A stretch of DNA of 64,000 nucleotides from Nitrosopumilus sp. b3 (GCF_014078525.1 NZ_MU078696.1:409345-473344), one strand, 5' to 3'. Positions 6,184-15,623 are shown, counted from the stretch's first letter. Numbers and translations: made by a program. The notes: generated by a model from the letters alone, not told the origin.

Positions 6184-8376
6184 TTAACGTAAAATCTCAT
6201 CTTCCATGTATTCGATAAACTTTCCAGTGTTTTCAAGTTTTATTGAATTGATTTTCTCCAAACTATCAAAGTCATTCATCTTTAGATATTGCTCAGATGC
6301 AGTGTACAGCACATCATCGATATAGAAAGTTCTTGCCTCTCCCATTCCATAGTATCTTGAATCTTCCTCTGAATGAGTGATTGTTCCTTTTGTGTTGATT
6401 CCATTAGATGAGTCAATTTCAAATACGTAGAAACCGCTCCACCTGTTGTATTCTGGCGCAAACATCTTGGATGAACTTTCATTGAGACTTTTTGCATCTC
6501 CGTTTACTGGAATTGATAGGACTCCTCTTGTCTTATCAAAGAAGAATGCCTTGTGGTTGAACAGTGCTTCTGAATGAGTGGAGCTATCTCCAATTACAAT
6601 ATCATCTGCTACAATTGGATTCTTTACGTCTTTTACATTGAATAATGCTATTTTGATGCCTAGTTGTTGAACTCTATTATTGTCAAGTTCTTTTGTGTCT
6701 CTGCCAATTCCAATAATGTGTTCTTCATCATATGGATGCAAATAATTTGAAAATCCTGGAATCTTGAGTTCGCCTAGAATCTTCGGAGTGTCAGTTGACA
6801 AATCAATTACAAAGAATGGATCGATTTGCTGGAATGTAACCAGGTATAGTCGGTCTCCAATAAATCTTGATGAGAAAATGCTCTCATCAGGTGCAATATC
6901 TTCCAAACCTCCAACTATGTTTAGATTCTCATCTAAGACATATACTGAATTTGAACGAATGGTGCCTTGATGCTGTATATGGTATTCTGTAGTAGTTGCA
7001 ACTCTGAATCTATCCCCACTCTGATCCATTGAAAACTGATTAAGTAGTCGTCCTGGGACTGAACCTTTTGCAACATATTCTATTTTGTCCTCATTAATTG
7101 ATACTTTGTGAATAATTGTCTTTTGTGTGTCTTGCTGTTTTTTTGTGTCGTACTCAATTAGAGCCTGCTTTATTTTTTCAAATAGTTTTTCTTTGCCGTC
7201 TTTGTTCATTGTGTTGTATGACTTTTGCATCAGTTCTGAAATCTTCATCCATTGTGATGATGAATTCAATGAAGAATCGCTTTTGATTGATTTTATTTCA
7301 TCTTGAATATCTTTTGGTAATAGAGGAACAACTACATCAAAGAATCTATCACGTGATGAGTTTTCATAAAATCCAAATGGCATGTTTTGTTGGTAAGTCA
7401 AGTAAAAGTTATCCTCTGATACATAAAATGTTCCTGAATATCCCATGAGAAATGTCTCAGAATTAATTTTATCTCCAAAGATGTCAATTGCAATAAGTGT
7501 GCTAAAGTTTGAGAATTGCTCTACATTATCAAAGTAAAATGCCTCGGGTGTCATTATTCTAACAGAGTCTTCCATTATTACTGGAAGTCTTGGATACTGG
7601 TAATTGATGTGACTATTTGTTACAAAGTATGCATAGTCTCCAATCATTCTTGCATCTCTAAAGTGCCCATCAATAGAGTAATCCTTTAGGATTGTTGGAT
7701 TTTCTTTATCAGATACATCTACAATTAATGCGTGTGTTACAGGTTCGTATGATCTTTGTGGAACAAAATCATATTGTGGAATTATCTGATCATCGCTTTG
7801 TCCGTTGTAAAATATTACTAGTCTGTCTCCGTTAAGGAACATATTTTGTATGTATTGTGATTCAATATCAAGAGCAATTTTGAGAATTAGTTTTGCAGAT
7901 TCAGCAGGATACGCATCAATTATTGAAAGTGTGTTTCTTGATACAATATAGATATACTTTGAATCATTTTTGAGATAGTCTGGTTCGTCAACATTTGCAA
8001 CTTGGACATTTGTTGTAGAGTACTCTGAGCCGCCAGATTCTGTTTTAACTGCTGGCTCTGCCTGTGGTGCAGATTCTGCTACTGCCATGTCTCCATCCAT
8101 TACAGAAAAGCTTCTCAGCATTCTTTCATCAAAAATTTGACCATTAAAGACAGATGATGCTTCTAGAATTTTCTTTAATTCTTCTTGTGAAGATATTTTT
8201 TTGATATCTTGAGTTCCTTGAAAGTATTCTTCTAAAGTTTTATCAACATAGATTATCTCTGGCTCTGGAGTTTGAGTTACTTGAATATCTTGTTCAAAGT
8301 CAATAGAGTACATAATTCCAGATGTTATGGCTACTGAAACGATTATTGCAATTGGGATTGTTATTTTTGAATTCAT
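6184..8376 (-). CDS. Membrane-anchored or secreted beta-propeller protein
   Basis: A 730-residue protein with one N-terminal hydrophobic helix (residues 5-23, IPIAIIVSVAITSGIMY) acting as anchor or signal. A linker of low complexity (about 95-115) leads to TNVQVANVDEPDYLKND near 123. That segment matches the hallmark start of the archaeal and bacterial Beta_propel family (TNVQ-x-VDE-x-D-x-K). The rest has repeated four-strand blades with phrases such as SIIDAYPAES and VFEIDSSNG, broken by a charged helical insert at about 350-420. The family's ligand is unknown; it sits outside the cell. The adjacent divergent gene encodes a membrane-anchored HTH protein that may regulate it. Confidence 0.82.
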   Translation of the reverse strand: MNSKITIPIAIIVSVAITSGIMYSIDFEQDIQVTQTPEPEIIYVDKTLEEYFQGTQDIKKISSQEELKKILEASSVFNGQIFDERMLRSFSVMDGDMAVAESAPQAEPAVKTESGGSEYSTTNVQVANVDEPDYLKNDSKYIYIVSRNTLSIIDAYPAESAKLILKIALDIESQYIQNMFLNGDRLVIFYNGQSDDQIIPQYDFVPQRSYEPVTHALIVDVSDKENPTILKDYSIDGHFRDARMIGDYAYFVTNSHINYQYPRLPVIMEDSVRIMTPEAFYFDNVEQFSNFSTLIAIDIFGDKINSETFLMGYSGTFYVSEDNFYLTYQQNMPFGFYENSSRDRFFDVVVPLLPKDIQDEIKSIKSDSSLNSSSQWMKISELMQKSYNTMNKDGKEKLFEKIKQALIEYDTKKQQDTQKTIIHKVSINEDKIEYVAKGSVPGRLLNQFSMDQSGDRFRVATTTEYHIQHQGTIRSNSVYVLDENLNIVGGLEDIAPDESIFSSRFIGDRLYLVTFQQIDPFFVIDLSTDTPKILGELKIPGFSNYLHPYDEEHIIGIGRDTKELDNNRVQQLGIKIALFNVKDVKNPIVADDIVIGDSSTHSEALFNHKAFFFDKTRGVLSIPVNGDAKSLNESSSKMFAPEYNRWSGFYVFEIDSSNGINTKGTITHSEEDSRYYGMGEARTFYIDDVLYTASEQYLKMNDFDSLEKINSIKLENTGKFIEYMEDEILR

Positions 8377-8433
8377 TTTTTTCTCCTCACTATTTTCCGT
8401 ATCTCGTTTTCTGAAATCTAGAATTTAGCGATT

Positions 8434-8449
8434 ACTACTATTTTGTAGT
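8434..8449. promoter_or_regulatory. Candidate operator between beta-propeller and HTH genes
   Basis: A perfect 5-bp inverted repeat ACTAC-TATTTT-GTAGT. It lies just downstream of a TATA-like CCTTTTATCC (minus strand, about 8463-8453), near the expected start of the beta-propeller transcript. Confidence 0.35.
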
Positions 8450-8524
8450 TTGGGATAAAAGGTTTAGTGAAATTTGAATTTTACCAAACAACTTACATAT
8501 TCAGGATTTGAAGTATGAACTCAA

Positions 8525-9283
8525 ATGTCCTCTAAAATCCCTGATGATGATTTTACTGAAAAAATCAAAATTCTTGCAACTGATGACAAAAAAATAAAGA
8601 TGTTCGGTGAACTGTTTACTAACGATTCTAGCCGCGAAATCCTTCAATTACTTTTCAATGAGGAGTTGACTGCAACTCAGATTTCTCAAAAGACTGAGAT
8701 TTCACTCCAACTAGTAAAGTATCATCTCAACAAACTTCAAGATTTAGGTGTTGTAAAAATTTCAAAGATTGAAAAAAACTCAAAGTCTCAAGACATGAAA
8801 ATCTACACTGCAACAAAATTCAGTATTGTGATTGTTCCCCCAAGTTTCTCAGAAAAAACCAAAGAAAGCAAGTTACTTGTCCGTTCCTTTAGACATATCT
8901 ACAAAGTTGCAGGACTGGGAATTGCAACTGGGTTCTCTGCAATTTTTTCATTGACTCAACTGGAAGACAAAGTTCCATCAAGTATGATTTCAAGTAGAAT
9001 TGCATCACCTGAGCTTTCCGCAAAAACTTCTGAATCTGTTGGAATGGATGAATCTGCAGAATCTATCGCTGCTGCACCAATGGTGGCAGAATCTGAATCA
9101 CATATACAACTAGAAAGTGTCGAATCTCAGGATTATGTTCAGGAAAATTCGGATATTGTAGAGACTGTGATTGATTCTGATGTTAGCAATTTTGGAACAG
9201 AGTTATTTATTCCATTTGTGATTCTTACAGCAATACTGGGCGGCATCACTGTTTACTATTTGATAAAATATTTTAAAAATTAA
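8525..9283 (+). CDS. Winged-helix regulator with C-terminal membrane anchor
   Basis: 252 residues. An ArsR-type winged-helix domain covers about 25-105, including SREILQLLFNEELTATQIS and the recognition-helix region LQLVKYHLNKLQDLG. A weakly hydrophobic segment at about 130-148 (AGLGIATGFSAIFSL) is followed by a Ser/Glu/Ala-rich linker and a strong C-terminal membrane helix at about 226-248. The DNA-binding domain thus faces the cytoplasm with a possible external loop, as in one-component membrane sensors. It is divergent from the beta-propeller gene, which makes that gene the likely target. The last 4 nt overlap the convergent gene. Confidence 0.8.
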   Translation: MSSKIPDDDFTEKIKILATDDKKIKMFGELFTNDSSREILQLLFNEELTATQISQKTEISLQLVKYHLNKLQDLGVVKISKIEKNSKSQDMKIYTATKFSIVIVPPSFSEKTKESKLLVRSFRHIYKVAGLGIATGFSAIFSLTQLEDKVPSSMISSRIASPELSAKTSESVGMDESAESIAAAPMVAESESHIQLESVESQDYVQENSDIVETVIDSDVSNFGTELFIPFVILTAILGGITVYYLIKYFKN

Positions 9284-9600
9284 TTATCCAGAGTAACCTC
9301 GATTGTAACTCTTTTTTCTTTTGCTCTTTCTTCTCCGGGATACTTTAATTCTGAAATCTTTTGGCTATACTCTTCATCTGTCACTAACTTTGCTTTCCCA
9401 GAAAAAGTCATATCGTTATACTGTATTTTTACTTCTGAATTTGCCAGTGCGTTTTTGAACCAGTCTCCGTCCGGTCGGTGTCTTGAAAAATATATTTTGC
9501 CATTATGATTTACTGCTCTGAGCATTACTGAATGTGGGTTGCCTGTCTTTCTTCCCTTTGTAATTAGGACTGGTCTGAATAATTTCTCCTTTATCTCCAC
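9280..9600 (-). CDS. DDN/FDOR-like flavin- or F420-binding protein
   Basis: A short split-barrel protein of 106 residues. LITKGRKTGNPHSVMLRAV near 13-31 and GKIYFSRHRPDGDWFKNAL near 35-53 match the deazaflavin-dependent nitroreductase (DUF385, FDOR) and PNPOx-like fold, where TGR-x-SG-like turns bind the cofactor phosphate. The size is close to the smallest family members. It probably binds F420 or FMN and reduces an unknown substrate. The 3' end overlaps the convergent HTH gene by 4 nt. Confidence 0.75.
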   Translation of the reverse strand: MEIKEKLFRPVLITKGRKTGNPHSVMLRAVNHNGKIYFSRHRPDGDWFKNALANSEVKIQYNDMTFSGKAKLVTDEEYSQKISELKYPGEERAKEKRVTIEVTLDN

Positions 9601-9687
9601 GCGTAATTTTTTCTGTCAAGTAATTTAACCCCATTGATAGAAATTTCTGATATTTGGTATGATAAGCAAATCTGCAGATATGGTACC

Positions 9688-10140
9688 ATGTCCGTAAAAC
9701 TAGAAGGAATGCCTACAAACATTGCAACTGCTGACTCTTTTACTGGAAAAAAAGTCATTGATAGAGAGGGAATACGATATGGAAAAGTCAAACATATTCA
9801 CATCCATCAAGACACCCTAACTGTATCTGGAGTGACAATTCACCAGGGATTCAACAAGGATTATTTTCTTTCAGAGGATTATATTGACAAATTTTCTGAA
9901 GAAACTCTGCTACTTAGCCGACCTCCAGTGAGAACAGGAGTACCTGTAGTTGATATTGATAGCCATAAAATTGGCAAAGTCAAACGATTACATCGAAATC
10001 CTGACACAAATGAACTGGAATCAATTGAAGTAAGTGATGGTTTGATGCATTCAAAAATTTTATCCAAATCCGAAATTTGGGGAATTGGTGAACGAGTCAT
10101 TCTTAGAATGAGCAAAGAAGAATTCAAAAAACTTGAATGA
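9688..10140 (+). CDS. Protein with two PRC-barrel-like domains
   Basis: 150 residues from the ATG at 9688 (MSVKLEGMP); an in-frame TTG at 9634 would add 18. The first PRC-barrel spans about 15-75 (GKKVIDREGIRYGKVKHI). The second spans about 88-145 (GVPVVDIDSHKIGKVKRL). Both have the family's GxxVxDxxGxxIGKV pattern. PRC-barrels mediate protein or RNA contacts, as in RimM and photosynthetic reaction centre subunits; archaeal stand-alone versions have no firm role. A poly-pyrimidine tract follows the stop. Confidence 0.78.
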   Translation: MSVKLEGMPTNIATADSFTGKKVIDREGIRYGKVKHIHIHQDTLTVSGVTIHQGFNKDYFLSEDYIDKFSEETLLLSRPPVRTGVPVVDIDSHKIGKVKRLHRNPDTNELESIEVSDGLMHSKILSKSEIWGIGERVILRMSKEEFKKLE

Positions 10141-10165
10141 TCTCTTTTTCTCTTCTTTTTTAAAA
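10141..10165 (+). terminator. T-rich terminator of the PRC-barrel gene
   Basis: The stop codon is followed at once by a long T/C tract (TCTCTTTTTCTCTTCTTTTTT). Archaeal RNA polymerase terminates at such U-rich stretches without a hairpin. Confidence 0.45.
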
Positions 10166-10178
10166 ATAACCTTTTTGT

Positions 10179-10277
10179 CTAGTCTGCTTTCTTTGAACAT
10201 ACTTTACAAACAGGAATTCCTTCCTGAACTGTTATCTCTACATTAGATGAGTGACATTTTTGACATAATCCTATCAT
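10179..10277 (-). CDS. Tiny zinc-ribbon protein (32 aa)
   Basis: MIGLCQKCHSSNVEI is followed by PVCKVCSKKAD. Two CxxC knuckles (Cys 5, 8, 24, 27) form a minimal zinc ribbon. A TATA box, AATTTAAAG, lies 23-33 nt upstream on the minus strand, consistent with a leaderless mRNA. Stand-alone zinc ribbons of this size are common in archaea and often undetected. Function unknown. Confidence 0.65.
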   Translation of the reverse strand: MIGLCQKCHSSNVEITVQEGIPVCKVCSKKAD

Positions 10278-10362
10278 GCCACTAGTCCTCCGTTTACTCT
10301 TTAAATTTTTTTTGCGCTCTCAAATACTTAGCAATTTATAATTGTAAAATGCGATCAGAGTA

Positions 10363-11361
10363 TTGTCTGCTATAGAAACAAAATCTCTAACAAAGTCATT
10401 TGGAGATGTTATTGCTGTAAATGATATCTCTTTTTCAGTCGAAAGTGGAGAAATATTTGGATTTCTAGGACCTAATGGTGCTGGAAAAAGTACAACCATG
10501 ATGATTCTTACAACTTTGCTAAAACCAACATCTGGTCAAGCTTTGATATCTGGATTTGATGTGATGACTGATGCAAAAAAAGTTAGAGAAAGCATTGGGT
10601 ATGTTCAACAAGAGACTACTGTTGATGAATATCTAACTGGCAGAGAGAATTTAATTTTGCAGGCAAAACTAAACCATATCCCAAAAAACCAAATCAATAA
10701 AAGAATTGATGATATTTTAGAATTAATTGAATTAAGTGATAAACAACATGACTCTGTTGTCACTTATTCAGGTGGCATGAGAAAGAGGTTAGATATTGCA
10801 GGTGGCCTTTTACACAGACCAAAAGTATTGTTTCTTGATGAGCCTACTGTGGGCTTGGATATACAGACTAGGAGGAAAATTTGGAAATATCTGAAAAAAA
10901 TCCATGATGAGTTTGAGATGACCATCTTTCTAACGACACACTACATGGAAGAGGCAGACCAGCTATGTGATAGAGTTGGAATTATCGATGGTGGAAAAAT
11001 ACAGGTAATTGACACTCCTCAAAATATGAAAAATGCAATGGGCAATGAAGTAATTTCAATAATCATTGGAGATGATGAAAATCATGATTCATTTTTATCA
11101 CAACTTCATGAGATAGAGTTTGTAAACAAAATTAATGTGGATGGCTCCAAACTAACTCTTTTTGCTTCAAATGGAGCAGAGGTAATCCCAAAAATTTTTC
11201 AAATTTCATCAGCCCTTAAAATCAAAATTATTTCAATTGCTTTGACACAACCAACACTTGATGATGTATTCATTTCATACACTGGACATGAAATAAGAGA
11301 TGATGATTCAAAGTTTAATCGAAAACGAGAGCATGCAAAGATGAAGAGGTTACGTGCATGA
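10363..11361 (+). CDS. ABC transporter ATP-binding protein (DrrA/NatA type)
   Basis: 332 residues from a TTG start. Walker A is GPNGAGKST (about 38-46) and the signature is YSGGMRKR (about 136-143). Walker B is VLFLDEPTVGLD (about 156-167), and the switch His is in TTHYMEEAD. The C-terminal 100 residues are the DUF4162-like extension typical of drug, antibiotic or Na+ exporters. It couples ATP hydrolysis to export through the permease whose start codon overlaps its stop by 4 nt. Substrate unknown. Confidence 0.9.
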   Translation: MSAIETKSLTKSFGDVIAVNDISFSVESGEIFGFLGPNGAGKSTTMMILTTLLKPTSGQALISGFDVMTDAKKVRESIGYVQQETTVDEYLTGRENLILQAKLNHIPKNQINKRIDDILELIELSDKQHDSVVTYSGGMRKRLDIAGGLLHRPKVLFLDEPTVGLDIQTRRKIWKYLKKIHDEFEMTIFLTTHYMEEADQLCDRVGIIDGGKIQVIDTPQNMKNAMGNEVISIIIGDDENHDSFLSQLHEIEFVNKINVDGSKLTLFASNGAEVIPKIFQISSALKIKIISIALTQPTLDDVFISYTGHEIRDDDSKFNRKREHAKMKRLRA

Positions 11362-12143
11362 ATACTCTGATGTATGATACATATACAATTTTTTGGAGAG
11401 AGCTAAAGAGATACAAAAAATCCCGAAGTGGCGTTTTAATTCGTTTAATTCAACCTGCGATTTGGATTATTGTTATAGGAAATACTTTTTCAGGAACTCA
11501 ACCACTTATTCAATCAGTTGGGTTTGAAGGGGAATACATAGAGTTTATGGCACCTGGTGTCGTAATTCTAACTGCAATTTTTACGAGTATTTTTGGTGGC
11601 GTCAATACTTTGTGGGATAGACGTTATGGCTTTATGAATAAGGCATTGACTTCTCCAATTTCTCGTTCTGCTGTGGCACTTGGAAAAATGTCTGCAATCT
11701 CTTTAATTGCTGCCCTGCAAGCTAGTTTGATTTTGGGAATTGCTTTAGCAATAGGTGTTAACTTTCCAAATCCAATAATGATTGCGCCAATCATGGCAAT
11801 TGTAATTTTGTTTTCGTTGGGGTTTTCTGGAATATCTGTAATTGTAGCAGCTACTGCAAAGTCCCAAGAAACTTTTTGGGGTGTCATAAATTTTCTAGGG
11901 ATGCCTCTGTTCATGTTGAGTCCTGCATTGTTCCCATTGGAACTACTCCCTGATTGGCTTGCAGTAATTGCAAAACTCAACCCTGTGACCTACACGGTAT
12001 TGCTTGTAAGGGAATTGATGACTGGTGTTTCAGAAGGTGGAATCTCAATTGTATTGAGCCTGGGGGTAATCTCTGTATTTGTTCTAGTTATGGTGGGACT
12101 TGCAAGTTATGTCTTTACGCGTGAAGTGAACAAACCGTTTTGA
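11358..12143 (+). CDS. ABC-2 type transporter permease
   Basis: 261 residues with six predicted membrane helices and the ABC-2 permease pattern: an N-terminal amphipathic segment (FWRELKRYKKSRSG), and the late motif FLGMPLFMLSPALFPLE before LNPVTYTVLLVREL. It starts at ATGA, overlapping the ATPase gene, so the two are translated together. They form a two-gene exporter likely for a drug-like, lipid or surface-polymer substrate; nothing in the sequence fixes which. Confidence 0.88.
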   Translation: MNTLMYDTYTIFWRELKRYKKSRSGVLIRLIQPAIWIIVIGNTFSGTQPLIQSVGFEGEYIEFMAPGVVILTAIFTSIFGGVNTLWDRRYGFMNKALTSPISRSAVALGKMSAISLIAALQASLILGIALAIGVNFPNPIMIAPIMAIVILFSLGFSGISVIVAATAKSQETFWGVINFLGMPLFMLSPALFPLELLPDWLAVIAKLNPVTYTVLLVRELMTGVSEGGISIVLSLGVISVFVLVMVGLASYVFTREVNKPF

Positions 12144-12214
12144 CACAAAGTTGACAAAAAATGAAATATTTGTTAACTCTGTTGATCTTTGCCAAATTTT
12201 AGAAAAAGTATCTG

Positions 12215-13810
12215 TTGTCAAAATTTATCCTGCTTGTAATGGTTTTTACCATCTTTTTAGTGTCTAGTGCTTTGATTCCTACTTCATATGCACTGGGTGA
12301 TTATGATTTAATCTCAGAGTGGGGACAGTTTGGTATTGCAAAAGATGGACATTTTTCATATCCTGAATTTATTGCAGTAGATGAAGAAGGAAATTCATAT
12401 GTAAGTGATTTAGGAAATAAACGAATTCAAAAATTTTCCAGTGATGGGCAATATCTTACTCACTGGGGACAAAGTGGAACTTTGCCTGGTGAATTTCATT
12501 ATCCTGCTGGAATAGCAGTAAGTGGTAATTTTGTTTATGTTGCAGACCATGATTTACATAAAGTTCAAAAATTTTATTTGAATGGAACATTTGTTGAACA
12601 ATGGGGGAGTAAAGGAATTCACGATGGACAATTCAAATATCCAAATGGAATAGCAGTTGATTCAGAAAATAACGTCTATGTTGTAGATACAGGAAATCAA
12701 AGAATTCAAAAATTTACATCTGATGGGGAATTTATTTTATCTTTTGGCTCAAGTGGAATGGGAACAGGCCAATTCCTTACGGCAATTGGAATAGACGTTG
12801 ATGATGAAGGATATGTGTATGTTACTGATAAGGGAAATCGTAAAATTGAAAAATTTGATTCTTTTGGAAATTGGATAATAACACTTGCTTTTACTGGATA
12901 TGATTTCACCTTTTCTCCTGGAGGCATTGAGATTTCCCCTGATGGAAAAATCTATGTTGTAAATTCTGAAAGTGGCAAAGTCTTGTCTGTTGATCAAGAT
13001 GATAATCTGTATCTAAATATTTTTCAGAAAAACGGACCTTTTTCACAAACCTTTAGAACTCCAACTGATATTGCTTTAGGAATTAATGGTGAATTACTAG
13101 TTGTAGACTCTAGTGCACACAAAATTTATTCACTTGAGACGCCAGCTTACACTGAACCTGAAATAATTGAAGTTATTGAAATTCCTGTAGTAGTACCTGA
13201 AATAATTGAATCATTTTCCCGTGATAAAATAAATCCAACAATAATGCCTCCAAGTGATATGATTTTAGAGGCAACTGGTTTGACTACTTTTGTAAATATT
13301 GGTGAGGCAATAGCTGCTGATAGTGAAAGTGGAATTAAATCAATTTTGAATAATGCTCCTGAAGAATTCTCTTTAGGTGTAAACAAAGTTACTTGGATTG
13401 CATTTGACAATGCTGGAAATACTGCTGAAGCATACCAAACCATCACAATCAATGCATGCGGACATGTTTATTCTGATTATAATATGATCGTAGGTACAAA
13501 TACTGATGATTTTATTCAGGGAACTCCTAATGATGATCTGATTTTTGGATTAGATGGGGCTGATATCATTAGTGGTAATGATGGAAATGACTGTATTTTT
13601 GGTGGAGATGGTGATGATATTATCTATGGAAATAATGGAACTGATACATTATCCGGTGGACCTGGAAATGATGTCCTAAAAGGAGATTCAGGATTTGACA
13701 TTCTATATTCCAATTCAGGTTCTGATGTTCTGGATGGTGGTGATGATTCTGATGGATGCTATTCACCAGCAGACTCTAAAACAGATCTTATTCTAAATTG
13801 TGAATCCTGA
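12215..13810 (+). CDS. Secreted NHL-repeat protein with RTX-like C-terminus
   Basis: 531 residues from a TTG start, with a signal peptide of about 27 residues ending at SYA. About five or six NHL repeats follow (roughly 30-300), each with the phrase AVD-x-EGN-x-YV-D-x-GN-x-RIQKF, forming a beta-propeller. A HYR-like beta-sandwich (about 340-425, with LGVNKVTWIAFDNAGN) precedes tandem glycine- and Asp-rich nonapeptides such as GGDGDDIIYG (about 440-520). Those match calcium-binding RTX repeats. The C-terminus has paired Cys (C-x-C spacing around CYSP and NCES). The protein probably works outside the cell in adhesion or binding, stabilised by Ca2+. Confidence 0.85.
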   Translation: MSKFILLVMVFTIFLVSSALIPTSYALGDYDLISEWGQFGIAKDGHFSYPEFIAVDEEGNSYVSDLGNKRIQKFSSDGQYLTHWGQSGTLPGEFHYPAGIAVSGNFVYVADHDLHKVQKFYLNGTFVEQWGSKGIHDGQFKYPNGIAVDSENNVYVVDTGNQRIQKFTSDGEFILSFGSSGMGTGQFLTAIGIDVDDEGYVYVTDKGNRKIEKFDSFGNWIITLAFTGYDFTFSPGGIEISPDGKIYVVNSESGKVLSVDQDDNLYLNIFQKNGPFSQTFRTPTDIALGINGELLVVDSSAHKIYSLETPAYTEPEIIEVIEIPVVVPEIIESFSRDKINPTIMPPSDMILEATGLTTFVNIGEAIAADSESGIKSILNNAPEEFSLGVNKVTWIAFDNAGNTAEAYQTITINACGHVYSDYNMIVGTNTDDFIQGTPNDDLIFGLDGADIISGNDGNDCIFGGDGDDIIYGNNGTDTLSGGPGNDVLKGDSGFDILYSNSGSDVLDGGDDSDGCYSPADSKTDLILNCES

Positions 13811-13953
13811 TTTTAAACTTCTGTTCTAATTATTTATAATCGAAACAACGTCTTCTTTTCCTCTATATAGAAACTATAAACTATCTATGACTATGTTTTC
13901 CAAGTATAAAATGATCATTGAGGTTATAATACAAATTTCACATTCAACCATTA

Positions 13954-15582
13954 ATGACTTACAAAAACGCAAAGAACATTGCAATTTTTAGCATTGTTGC
14001 TTTATTCACCGTAACTGCGTTTGGATTTTCAAATTCATATGCAGAAGAAGGAAACTACAAAATGGTAGGTGGTGTAATGCCAGAACTTACATTTAATTTC
14101 CGAGAAGGAACTGAAACACTCCAATTCCCTGTTTTCACAATGGGAGAAAATTTTGTTGATGATTCAGGAGTTTCATTTTCAGTAGAAGGAACTGTAACCC
14201 ACTCTCCTTTACTGCATAAAGCAATGGATGAAGCATATATCTATCGATACTCAAATGCAGCATTTGATCATCAATTCAAATACTTTGATGTAGATGCTAA
14301 TTTTGTAAAAGAAGGGGAATCTATAATCTTACTTGATTACAACAATTGTAGAATTGATAACTATCAAGTTGAAACACTTGATTCTAATGACTATGAGAGT
14401 TATCACAAAGAAGTTGGATTTGCAATAGTAGACAAAATTGACTTTGTATGTAGTGGATTGAAATCAAACAATGATTCTACACACACAAATCCTAGAACAC
14501 TGATAGATCATGGTGATTCAGGATTTAAATTCGCTAACGGAATGAAAACATTTGTAACATTCTCATTTAACGAAGGAAAGGAAAAAATTCAATTTCCTGT
14601 ATTTAATCTAGTTTCAGGATATGCTGAATCTGGACGAAATGTTAAAGCAGAATTCTCAGTAGAGGGTGTTTTGGATTACTATCCTATCTTGCAGAAGAAA
14701 ATTGATAATGCTAGAAAAGTATCTGGACTCACATCACAATCTAATGATGATTTTAATGCATTAGTTGAATTTTCTAATGGTGAAAAAACATACAGAGGAT
14801 TTGATTTCTCAAGTTGTCATGTTGAGGATGCAAAAATCACCACTTTGACAGACAAAGAAGAAGGATTTACTGGAAAAAGTGGATTTGTCACTGTACATCA
14901 ACTTGGTTTTGAATGTTCAGGAATAAAATCATTGAATATGCATTATGATAAACTTCGAGGTGATACACCATCTTGGAAATCTATTGACATTGTACATGAA
15001 TATCAAGAACCACTTCAAAATACTGACAAGGGTTTGAGTGCTTTTGCTACATTCACGTTTGATGATGGTGTTGAAACTGTAGAGTTCTCCATGTTCAAAC
15101 AAAGTGAAGTACTTTCTGCAACAGAGGATGTATTTCTTCAAGATAAAGATAATCCAGCCCCTTCTGAATTTACAAGAAAAGCATCATACCCAACTTTAGA
15201 GTTGAGAGGAATTGTTGGTGATTATCCATTACTATACAACCATGTTGATGATGCATTATCAATTCAAGGAGTGATTGGAACTAATAATCGTAACCTTGTT
15301 GATATTGATGTAAAGATTGTATCTGGCAATGAAGAAATTCGTGGCTTTAACTATTCTAACTGTAGATCAACTGATTATGTAGTTTCTACAGAACCCAACA
15401 AAGAAGAAAGTTATGTCAAAAACAAGTTTGCACTAGAAAATATTTTTGACTTTGAATGCCAAGGATATCATCCAAACAATCCTATGTATGATGCAATGTT
15501 TGTTGTTGAAAAAGCAAAAACCACCAGCAGCAGTGATTTAAGAAAAACTGATGACTGGGCCAAAGGATTCTACGTGGAATAA
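13954..15582 (+). CDS. Secreted protein with a triplicated domain
   Basis: 542 residues with a signal peptide (1-30, ending SYA). Three related units lie at about 44-172, 198-322 and 360-502. Each starts with a strand pair (TFNFREGTETLQFPVF, TFSFNEGKEKIQFPVF, TFTFDDGVETVEFSMF). Each then has an EG-V-x-x-x-P-LL segment, a Cys in a Y/FxxC context (NNC, SSC, SNC) and a closing F-x-C-x-G. The two Cys per unit likely form a disulphide. No membrane anchor is seen. The domain is unknown to me. Its position next to the phosphate genes and its strong TATA region suggest a well-expressed cell-surface protein. Confidence 0.75.
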   Translation: MTYKNAKNIAIFSIVALFTVTAFGFSNSYAEEGNYKMVGGVMPELTFNFREGTETLQFPVFTMGENFVDDSGVSFSVEGTVTHSPLLHKAMDEAYIYRYSNAAFDHQFKYFDVDANFVKEGESIILLDYNNCRIDNYQVETLDSNDYESYHKEVGFAIVDKIDFVCSGLKSNNDSTHTNPRTLIDHGDSGFKFANGMKTFVTFSFNEGKEKIQFPVFNLVSGYAESGRNVKAEFSVEGVLDYYPILQKKIDNARKVSGLTSQSNDDFNALVEFSNGEKTYRGFDFSSCHVEDAKITTLTDKEEGFTGKSGFVTVHQLGFECSGIKSLNMHYDKLRGDTPSWKSIDIVHEYQEPLQNTDKGLSAFATFTFDDGVETVEFSMFKQSEVLSATEDVFLQDKDNPAPSEFTRKASYPTLELRGIVGDYPLLYNHVDDALSIQGVIGTNNRNLVDIDVKIVSGNEEIRGFNYSNCRSTDYVVSTEPNKEESYVKNKFALENIFDFECQGYHPNNPMYDAMFVVEKAKTTSSSDLRKTDDWAKGFYVE

Positions 15583-15583
15583 T

Positions 15584-15607
15584 TTTTTTCTTTTTTTATT
15601 TTTAATT
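15584..15607 (+). terminator. Poly-T terminator after the triplicated-domain gene
   Basis: A run dominated by T follows directly after the stop codon, interrupted by single C or A bases, as expected for archaeal intrinsic termination. Confidence 0.55.
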
Positions 15608-15623
15608 AAATGATGTGGATCAA

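Noticed and set aside
12215-13810. Type I secretion substrate because of RTX repeats
   Set aside because: It has an N-terminal signal peptide, and the adjacent ABC genes are of the ABC-2 exporter type, without membrane-fusion or outer-membrane partners.
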